DNA from: Saccharothrix sp. ALI-22-I
GTDB lineage: Bacteria; Actinomycetota; Actinomycetes; Mycobacteriales; Pseudonocardiaceae
Assembly: GCF_001984175.1 (NCBI RefSeq)
Contig: NZ_MTQP01000069.1
Coordinates: 1,054,001-1,118,000, forward strand
DNA length: 64,000 nucleotides
Reading direction: 5' to 3'
Below, piece after piece: positions 58,526-64,000 of the stretch. Every line of letters begins with the position of its first letter. Position 1 is the stretch's first letter. The notes under the pieces were generated by a model, which was given only the letters and a program-made list of their open reading frames with translations, searched no databases and was not told the DNA's origin. A program made the translations under genes and the position numbers.

Positions 58526-59995
58526 TCAGCAGGTGGAGTTGGTCTGGGTCAGCAGGCCGAGCCGCCAGGGCAGCCGGTTGTAGTCACCGCCCGAGTTGGG
58601 GTCCATGCCCTGGTACAGGAAGCGCAGGTTGCAAGGGCTGATCTCCATGAGCTGGTCGTGGCCGGAGCGGACCAGCTCGCCGTGGCTGATGTCCCGCGTC
58701 CACTGCCCGCTCGGGAACGTCACGGTGTTGGAGCGTGCGAACGGGTTGGACTCGGAGTCGGCCAGCGCGGTCCACGGTCCGGTGATGGCGGGCGCGGTCC
58801 AGGAGCGGAACCAGCGCCTGCCGTCCGAGCCGATCGCCTCCTGGAGCAGCAGGTACTGGTTGCGGCCCTGGACCTTGTAGACGTTGGTCGCCTCGAACAG
58901 GCGGTTCTGGTTGGAGTCCTGCATGGCGATCACGGTGTTGGTGAACCCGTTGGGGTAGTTCGCGACCGTGGTCTCCGACCGGTAGATGTGACCGTTGTCG
59001 TCGGAGGAGAACAGGTAGCACTTGGCGGTGTCGCAGACGACCCAGAAGTCGACCCAGTAACCGTCACCGATGTTGTCCCGGACGATCTGCGGCATCCCGT
59101 TGGCGTAGAACCTCTTCGGCGCGCTCCACGACCGCGGGTTGGCGATGTCGGTCGTGGTCGAGTACGCCGCGTTGTCACCGGTCTGGTAGACCAGGTACCA
59201 CAGGTTCTGCGGCGCGAAGTAGAACACGTGCGGCGCGGCCTTGTAGCTGGAGCCGATCGCGGTCGTGTCCAGGTAGGTGTGCGGTGCCGAGGACGCCTGC
59301 GACCAGTCGCTGAAACTGGTGTACATCAGGTTGTAACCGTTGGTGTAGGTCGAGGCGAACACGTGGTACTTGCCGTTGTAGTAGACGACGCTCGGGTCCT
59401 TCACCGCCACGTTCGCGTGGGTGGCGTCCGGCTTCGGGCTGATCAGGATCCCGCTGGAGGACCAGCGGAAGCTCGACGGCAGGTTCCCGGTCGGCGGGGT
59501 GGTCGTCGTGGTCGTGGTGGTGGTGGACGAGGAGGTCGTGGTGGAGGTCGTGGTCGTGGGGTCCACGCCGCCGGTGCACGGGGTGCCGTTCAGGCTGAAG
59601 CTCGCCGGTGCGGGGTTGCTCCCGGTCCACGAGCCGTTGAACCCGAACTCGACCCGGCCCCCGGTCGGGATCGACGCGTTGTAGGAGACGTTGCGCGCCG
59701 TCACCTGTCCCCCGCTCTGCGACACGTCGGCGTTCCACGCCTGCATCACCTGCTGACCGGCGGTGAACGACCACGTCAGCGTCCACCCGTTGACCGCGTC
59801 GCCCACGTTCGTGATGGACACGTTCGCGGTGAACCCGCCCTGCCACTGGGACGGCGCGGAGTAGGCGACCGAGCAGCCCGGCGCGGCCGAGGCGGGCACC
59901 GACACCCCCGTCAGCACGGAGAGGGCGACTACCGGCGTGAGCGCCGCGACGGCCAGCTTGGCGCGCCTCGACGTGAAACGTCGTAACGAGAGCAT
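58526..59995 (-). CDS. Secreted CBM2-GH62 alpha-L-arabinofuranosidase
   Basis: 489 residues from ATG 59995 (GGAAGG upstream). Signal peptide (about 1-38), CBM2 (about 40-140; CSVAYSAPSQWQGGFTANVSI), Thr/Ser linker, GH62 five-bladed propeller (about 185-489; FRWSSSGILISPKPDATHANVAVKDPS, cut, carries the catalytic-base Asp in KDPS; WVDFWVVCDTAKCYLFSSDD and NRLFEATNVYKV contain the other acids). It removes arabinose side chains from arabinoxylan. Leu4 is TTA (59984-59986). The promoter region carries CCGAAACTTTCGG and GTTAGCGCT sites, tying it to xylan/arabinan control. Confidence 0.94.
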   Translation of the reverse strand: MLSLRRFTSRRAKLAVAALTPVVALSVLTGVSVPASAAPGCSVAYSAPSQWQGGFTANVSITNVGDAVNGWTLTWSFTAGQQVMQAWNADVSQSGGQVTARNVSYNASIPTGGRVEFGFNGSWTGSNPAPASFSLNGTPCTGGVDPTTTTSTTTSSSTTTTTTTTTPPTGNLPSSFRWSSSGILISPKPDATHANVAVKDPSVVYYNGKYHVFASTYTNGYNLMYTSFSDWSQASSAPHTYLDTTAIGSSYKAAPHVFYFAPQNLWYLVYQTGDNAAYSTTTDIANPRSWSAPKRFYANGMPQIVRDNIGDGYWVDFWVVCDTAKCYLFSSDDNGHIYRSETTVANYPNGFTNTVIAMQDSNQNRLFEATNVYKVQGRNQYLLLQEAIGSDGRRWFRSWTAPAITGPWTALADSESNPFARSNTVTFPSGQWTRDISHGELVRSGHDQLMEISPCNLRFLYQGMDPNSGGDYNRLPWRLGLLTQTNSTC

Positions 59996-60171
59996 GACTT
60001 GCCTTCCTGGGGTGAGCGCGGCAGTCCTCAATGGATGGTTCGCACCGGAGAGCTGTGCCGGCACGGGACGGGCACCACATCGAACGCGCACAGCGCAGGA
60101 GGCGATCGCATCGCTGTCCCCATCGTCGTCGTTGACGTACGGTCGCGGCGGAGTTGCCAGACCGACAGGGT

Positions 60172-60184
60172 CCGAAACTTTCGG
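60172..60184. promoter_or_regulatory. Perfect inverted repeat CCGAAACTTTCGG before GH62
   Basis: 13-base palindrome 177 bases before the GH62 start, containing the same 11-base core as 38135-38145. It fits xylan-responsive control of arabinoxylan enzymes. Confidence 0.65.
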
Positions 60185-60249
60185 TGGAGAGACCTCCACT
60201 TTCGAGCCAATCTAGCCGGCGGCGCGCGCGGCGGTCAACGCTCAAAGAA

Positions 60250-60271
60250 GCTAAAATTGTTAGCGCTCACC
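60250..60271. promoter_or_regulatory. LacI-type GTTAGCGCT site before GH62
   Basis: GCTAAAATTGTTAGCGCT (60250-60267) is identical to 23305-23322 before GH95. The right half reads CAC rather than AAC, so the palindrome is imperfect here. Confidence 0.6.
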
Positions 60272-60367
60272 CCGGTATCGCATGGTTTCACACGTGATCA
60301 CACGCGGTATTCCATGCTGCTCGTGCGCGCGAACCGCAAACGAGAGTTTCGACGCGGCGTGCGCCGA

Positions 60368-61111
60368 TCAGGGGGCGATGATCCGCCACTGCTGCCGCAC
60401 GTCGGCGGTGTACGTCATCAGGTCGACGCGGCACCGGTCCAGGTAGCCGCCGGCGTTCAGAGCCAGACCGCTCACCCGGTTGGTGAGGAAGTAGTGGCGG
60501 CCGTCCCCGGTGGGGGTGATCGCCCAGTGCTGGTGCGGATCGTCCGAGTCGCTCCCGTGCACGACCGTCGTGCCGTCCGCACGGGAGCGGCCGGCGGCTT
60601 CCAGCAGCGTGCCGGTGCCGGCGTTGCGGATCTTGTAGTAGCCGCTGTCGGCGCGGGTGATCGTCCACTCCTGCGCACCGCCGTCCCGGGTACGGACCTC
60701 GGTGCCGAAGACCCCCGCCACCAGGCCGCTGTCCCGGGGCACGAGTCGGTAGGCGGTGCGGTCGCCGGGGAAGGCCGTGGAGATCAGGGCGGGTCGGTCG
60801 ACGCGACCGCCGATGTGCAGGCCACCGACGCGGGCGAAGCCGCCGGTGCCCGCCGTGACCTCGACGCGGACGTACCCGGCGGCCACGGCGGGCCACTCGA
60901 CGAACTTGGTCGTGCGGTCACCCGGCCAGGCGGCCGTGGCGACCTCGGTGAACGTCACCCCGTCCGTACTGGTGGAAACGGTGCACGCGGTGACGTCACC
61001 GTCGATGGCGTCGGTGCGATGCCATTGCTTGGGCAGGTACTCCAGGGCGGAGACGTCGCTCAGCGCCGTCTGCGGGTCCGGCGTGCCGGCGTTCTTCCCT
61101 GCTGAGGACAT
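60368..61111 (-). CDS. Discoidin-like + RICIN protein without signal peptide (possible fragment)
   Basis: 247 residues. The first about 105 resemble an F5/8C (discoidin) sugar-binding domain starting mid-fold (DVSALEYLPKQWHRTDAIDG; GYVRVEVTAGTG). The rest is a RICIN-like trefoil (about 112-247; AQEWTI, HQHWAI, RQQWRI). There is no signal peptide or catalytic domain, although such modules are normally C-terminal appendages of secreted glycosidases. It lies 57 bases downstream of GH36 in the same direction. Either it is a cytoplasmic lectin co-transcribed with GH36, or a C-terminal remnant of a larger secreted enzyme. I lean slightly to the remnant. Confidence 0.6.
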   Translation of the reverse strand: MSSAGKNAGTPDPQTALSDVSALEYLPKQWHRTDAIDGDVTACTVSTSTDGVTFTEVATAAWPGDRTTKFVEWPAVAAGYVRVEVTAGTGGFARVGGLHIGGRVDRPALISTAFPGDRTAYRLVPRDSGLVAGVFGTEVRTRDGGAQEWTITRADSGYYKIRNAGTGTLLEAAGRSRADGTTVVHGSDSDDPHQHWAITPTGDGRHYFLTNRVSGLALNAGGYLDRCRVDLMTYTADVRQQWRIIAP

Positions 61112-61168
61112 GGCGGAACTCCAAAGTCCGGCGGTCGGGATGGTGATCGGTGCGCGTGACGACGTCGG

Positions 61169-63310
61169 CTACCCGGCGTCCGCCCCCGAACGCCTCAGGC
61201 GCAACAGCACGGCGGACGGTGCCGCCGGCAGGGTGAGCGTGAGCTCGGCCGTGTCGGGGTGCCACGTGGTGGCGGCCCGACCGGCGCCGGGGTAGAGCAG
61301 GTCGACCACGACGTCCGCGCCGAGCAGGTGTGGCAGGCGCAGCGTCGCGGTGTCCTCGGTGCCGGGTCGGCGCCACGCGGTGAGGTACGTGGTGGCGGGT
61401 GTGCGCAGGGCGAGGGCGATCCACGGGTCGTCCCAGGCGGGCAGGCCGAGCGGCCAGACCGGCACGGCCCGCGGCAGGTCGGCGCGGATGCTCTTGTACA
61501 CCGTCACGGCCTCGTGCACGAGCGCGCGGGCCTCGGGGCGGAGTTCCGGGATCCGCCCGGACAGGTGCACCCGGCCGAGGAGTGCGTTGACCATGGTGAA
61601 GGCGACTTCGTCCAGCGAGTCGTCCGGCTGCGGGTAGGCCCAGACCGCGCCCTGCTCCGGGGTGACCGCGGTGGGCGCGGCGGCCGCGATGGGCGCGTAG
61701 AGCACCAGGCTCTCCTGGTCGCTGGTGGACTGCACCTGCAGCCGGGACAACAGCGCGTGGTCCATCCGCATGCCGCCGGAAGCGCAGTTCTCCACGACCA
61801 GGTGCGGGTGGCGGTCCAGGACGCCGTCGAGCCAGTCCAGCTGGGCGCGGTTGTGGCCGAGCAGACCGGCGCCCGGGCTCTCGCCGGGGTGGCCACTGGT
61901 GCCGACGCCGACGTCGATGTTGTGGTCCAGTTTGAGGTAGCCGACGCCCCACTCGCCGACCAGGCGGTCCACCACCCGGTCGAGGTGGGCGCGGGCGGCG
62001 GGGTGGCGCAGGTCGAGGTGGTAGCGGCCCGATTCGACGACGCGCACGCCGTCGCGCCGGAAGAACGCCTCCTCGGGCAACGCGTCGGCGACGGTGCTGC
62101 GGACCCCGATCACCTCCGGTTCCAGCCACAGACCGGGGACCATGCCGCGTTCCCGGATGCGGTCCAGAACCTCGTGGAGACCTCGCGGCCCGGGGAAGCG
62201 GGAGTGGGACGCCTCCCAGAGCCCGACGGTGTCCCACCAGTTCTCGGCCTCTTCGGCGTACCAGCCGGCGTCGATGACGAAGTACTCCGCACCCGCCTCG
62301 GCCGCGGCGTCGATCAGCGGCAGCAGCTTGGCGGTGGTGGGGTCGCCCATCAAGCAGTTCATGTAGTCGTTGAAGATGACGGGCAAGCGCTCGTGGTCGG
62401 GGTGCGGTCGGCGCGTCGCACGGCGGTAGTCGGTCAGCGCGGCGAAGGCGACGTCGGTCCCGCCGTCGGAGCTGAACGCGAGGGACACGGGCACGGTGCG
62501 GAACTCCGCGCCGGGTTCGAGGGCGTGGTGCCAGCCGTGGTGACCGTCGCAGGGGCCGAACGCCGCCAGGTAGGCGGCGCCCTCGCGTTCGCCGCACTCC
62601 CAGCGCCAGCCGCCCCCGTTGTGCTCGACCTGCCACACCCACGCCCGGCCGGTCCGGCGGTCGGCCAGACCACCCATCGGCAGTTGGCCGCAACTGGACC
62701 AGACGCCCTGGCCGGCCAGCACGAACGCTCCCCGACCGTTGGACATCCGCACGCGCCTGGTGAGGGCCGGCGAGGTCAGCCGCAGCGGTCGGCGCTGCCA
62801 GCGGCACTCGGCGAACCAGTCGTTGTCCGCCCACAGCAGGTCGGCGTCGTCCAGCGCATCCGCCCGCGCCGGCGTGAGGCCCCCCACCGCGAGCGAGCTG
62901 ACCGCCTGCAGGTGCAGGGTGGTGTCGCCCTCGTTGCGCAGGACGACCTCGCCGCGCAGTGCGGGGACGCCGTCCGGCGAGCCGTAGACCACCTCGGCGA
63001 CCAGGCCGGTCTCCGGGTCGTCGAGTTCGACGGTGAGCACGTGCCAACCGTCCTCGTGGGTCGAACGGTGCGTCCGGTAGCGGAGCCGCTCGCCGATCAC
63101 GGAGTGGATGAAGCGGTTGCCCGACCACCAGCGGCCGTGGCCCACCGCCGTCACGGCCACCAGCGGCACCGCCGCGCCCGGGTCGTGCTCATCGGGGACG
63201 TCACCGGGCGAGCCGAGTCGGGCCAGTCGGATGACACCGTCCCCCGTGAGGCTGAACTCGGCCGCCAAGGTCCCGTGGCCCCACTGGATCGTCTGCGGTT
63301 CGTTGGTCAC
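61169..63310 (-). CDS. GH36 alpha-galactosidase, cytoplasmic
   Basis: 713 residues from GTG 63310. N-terminal beta-supersandwich (about 1-300), barrel (about 310-640) with nucleophile Asp462 in YLKLDHNID and acid/base Asp517 in SGGMRMD, and C-terminal sandwich. PVIFNDYMNCLMGDPT and DAGWYAEEAENWWDTVG are GH36 signatures. No signal peptide, so it acts on imported alpha-galactosides such as raffinose-type or galactomannan fragments. The GAAGCGCTT operator 15-27 bases upstream overlaps the likely ribosome-site region. Divergent from the acetyl xylan esterase. Confidence 0.93.
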   Translation of the reverse strand: MTNEPQTIQWGHGTLAAEFSLTGDGVIRLARLGSPGDVPDEHDPGAAVPLVAVTAVGHGRWWSGNRFIHSVIGERLRYRTHRSTHEDGWHVLTVELDDPETGLVAEVVYGSPDGVPALRGEVVLRNEGDTTLHLQAVSSLAVGGLTPARADALDDADLLWADNDWFAECRWQRRPLRLTSPALTRRVRMSNGRGAFVLAGQGVWSSCGQLPMGGLADRRTGRAWVWQVEHNGGGWRWECGEREGAAYLAAFGPCDGHHGWHHALEPGAEFRTVPVSLAFSSDGGTDVAFAALTDYRRATRRPHPDHERLPVIFNDYMNCLMGDPTTAKLLPLIDAAAEAGAEYFVIDAGWYAEEAENWWDTVGLWEASHSRFPGPRGLHEVLDRIRERGMVPGLWLEPEVIGVRSTVADALPEEAFFRRDGVRVVESGRYHLDLRHPAARAHLDRVVDRLVGEWGVGYLKLDHNIDVGVGTSGHPGESPGAGLLGHNRAQLDWLDGVLDRHPHLVVENCASGGMRMDHALLSRLQVQSTSDQESLVLYAPIAAAAPTAVTPEQGAVWAYPQPDDSLDEVAFTMVNALLGRVHLSGRIPELRPEARALVHEAVTVYKSIRADLPRAVPVWPLGLPAWDDPWIALALRTPATTYLTAWRRPGTEDTATLRLPHLLGADVVVDLLYPGAGRAATTWHPDTAELTLTLPAAPSAVLLRLRRSGADAG

Positions 63311-63324
63311 GATGAATCCCAGTG

Positions 63325-63337
63325 TCGAAGCGCTTGA
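63325..63337. promoter_or_regulatory. LacI-type operator TCGAAGCGCTTGA before GH36
   Basis: Identical to the reverse complement of the site at 41429-41441. Its closeness to the GTG start suggests direct repression. Confidence 0.72.
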
Positions 63338-63446
63338 ACTGTCGCATTGAGGTTAGCCATGCACATTGACCTTCAACAAGGGCTCCAACAGCGCGAACAT
63401 TCCTTGCAGTCGCATGATTGACAGACCAGCGGGACGCATGCGAACG

Positions 63447-63459
63447 TCGAAGCGCTTCA
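63447..63459. promoter_or_regulatory. LacI-type operator TCGAAGCGCTTCA before the esterase
   Basis: Contains the palindrome GAAGCGCTTC (63449-63458), 28 bases before the ATG at 63486. Fourth member of the GAAGCGCTT set. Confidence 0.72.
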
Positions 63460-63485
63460 CCACCGCGCATCCGAAGGACTCCCCC

Positions 63486-64000
63486 ATGCCGTTGACCGAC
63501 TCCCCGCACGACGAACTGGCCCACTACCGCCCGGACTCCAGCCCTCCGGAGGATTTCGACGCCTTCTGGGAGCGCACCCTCGCGGCGGCACGCGCCTGCG
63601 GCGGGGCAGTGAAGGCCGAGCGGGTCACCGACCGGCACCTGCTGCGCACCGTCGATGTGGACGACGTGCGGTTTCCCGGTTGGAACGGCGAACCGGTGGC
63701 CGCCTGGCTGCTGCGCCCACGCGACGCCGAAGGTCCGTTGCCCGTGGTCGTGACCTACATCGGCTACAGCGGAGGTCGTGGGCTGCCCACCGACCACCTG
63801 CTCTGGTCCGCCGCCGGGTACGCGCAGCTCGTGGTCGACAGCCGCGGCCAGGGCCACGACACCCCGGACTCGACGGAGGGCCACGGCACGCAGTGGGCCG
63901 AGGGCTTCATGACCCGCGGCGTCGACTCCCCCGAGCACTACTACTACCGGCGTCTCATCACCGACTGCGTCCGGGCGGTGGACGCGGTCGCCGACCTGCC
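63486..64000 (+). CDS. Acetyl xylan esterase/cephalosporin-C deacetylase family (cut by window end)
   Basis: The first 171 codons are present, running off the right edge. It opens PLTDSPHDELAHYRPDSSPP, then DFDAFWERTLAAAR, PVVVTYIGYSGGRGLP (oxyanion-hole region) and VVDSRGQGHD, all typical of the AXE1/CE7 alpha/beta hydrolase family of about 320 residues. The catalytic Ser, Asp and His would lie beyond the window. Cytoplasmic (no signal peptide): it would deacetylate imported xylo-oligosaccharides. Divergent from GH36, with a GAAGCGCTT operator 28 bases upstream. Confidence 0.9.
   Translation, partial: MPLTDSPHDELAHYRPDSSPPEDFDAFWERTLAAARACGGAVKAERVTDRHLLRTVDVDDVRFPGWNGEPVAAWLLRPRDAEGPLPVVVTYIGYSGGRGLPTDHLLWSAAGYAQLVVDSRGQGHDTPDSTEGHGTQWAEGFMTRGVDSPEHYYYRRLITDCVRAVDAVADL

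Larger units (their letters stand above)
59996..60367. other. Promoter region of GH62
   Basis: Gene-free. It holds the CCGAAACTTTCGG repeat (60172-60184) and the GTTAGCGCT site (60250-60271). The discoidin-RICIN gene ends at 60368. No strong terminator hairpin is evident. Confidence 0.55.

Overview
This is high-GC actinomycete DNA. Genes are tightly packed with many 4-base ATGA/GTGA overlaps and GTG or TTG starts. Secreted enzymes carry beta-trefoil (RICIN), CBM2 or PKD modules, and a rare TTA leucine codon recurs near the 5' end of several genes. The module style suggests a soil or plant-litter saprophyte, possibly Pseudonocardiales (Saccharothrix/Lentzea/Actinosynnema-like); that placement is inference. 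I see no rRNA, tRNA, CRISPR array, insertion sequence or prophage. Almost the whole window deals with plant and microbial polysaccharides.

Layout. (1) 0.1-3.9 kb: a lipoprotein sugar-binding protein divergent from a FadR/GntR regulator, then a LacI regulator with a TTA codon and a perfect CebR-like box upstream. (2) 4-16.1 kb: one eleven-gene minus-strand operon. It encodes a ribose-type ABC importer (ATPase, two permeases, binding protein), an inositol-3-phosphate synthase, a UbiA-family prenyltransferase (EboC), a TIM-barrel/EboA fusion, a TatD-like hydrolase (EboB), an EboE-type TIM barrel, an EboF-type phosphodiesterase and another sugar isomerase. It is an ebo-like cluster with inositol-phosphate synthase where EboD (dehydroquinate-synthase-like) would be expected, and it is the best candidate here for a poorly described system. 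(3) 16.6-22.6 kb: an operon for secreted RICIN-tagged proteins (PQQ-type sugar dehydrogenase, ThuA/DUF1080 protein, CE1 esterase). (4) 23.5-28.7 kb: an L-fucose island (secreted GH95, fuconolactonase-like amidohydrolase, LarA remnant, FadR regulator). (5) 29.2-34.9 kb: a 1157-residue ThuA-dehydrogenase-PKD-CBM6-RICIN protein, a membrane-anchored unknown and a CE1-RICIN esterase. (6) 35-38 kb: a MalEFG-type oligosaccharide importer without an ATPase gene. (7) 38.4-52.6 kb: an intracellular oligosaccharide-processing block with GH3, an LplABC-like importer, a LacI regulator, a GH31 remnant, GH42, GH43 and GH42. (8) 52.7-60 kb: secreted enzymes: CBM2-GH5 cellulase, GH39-like-RICIN, CE1-CBM2 and CBM2-GH62. 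(9) 60.4-64 kb: a discoidin-RICIN protein, GH36 alpha-galactosidase and a truncated acetyl xylan esterase divergent from it.

How it fits together. Secreted cellulase, arabinofuranosidase, feruloyl-type esterases, beta-xylosidase-like and fucosidase enzymes would loosen arabinoxylan, cellulose and fucosylated glycans. Two importers would bring in oligosaccharides, and cytoplasmic GH3/GH42/GH43/GH36 and an acetyl esterase would finish digestion. Operators appear to tie these together: TGGGAGCGCTCCCG (3 sites, one degenerate), GAAGCGCTT (4 sites flanking two divergent gene pairs), GTTAGCGCT (GH95, GH62, importer), CGAAACTTTCG (GH62, importer) and TCGAACCGGTTCGA (GH39-like). TTA codons in at least eight genes suggest an added layer of developmental control through the bldA tRNA.
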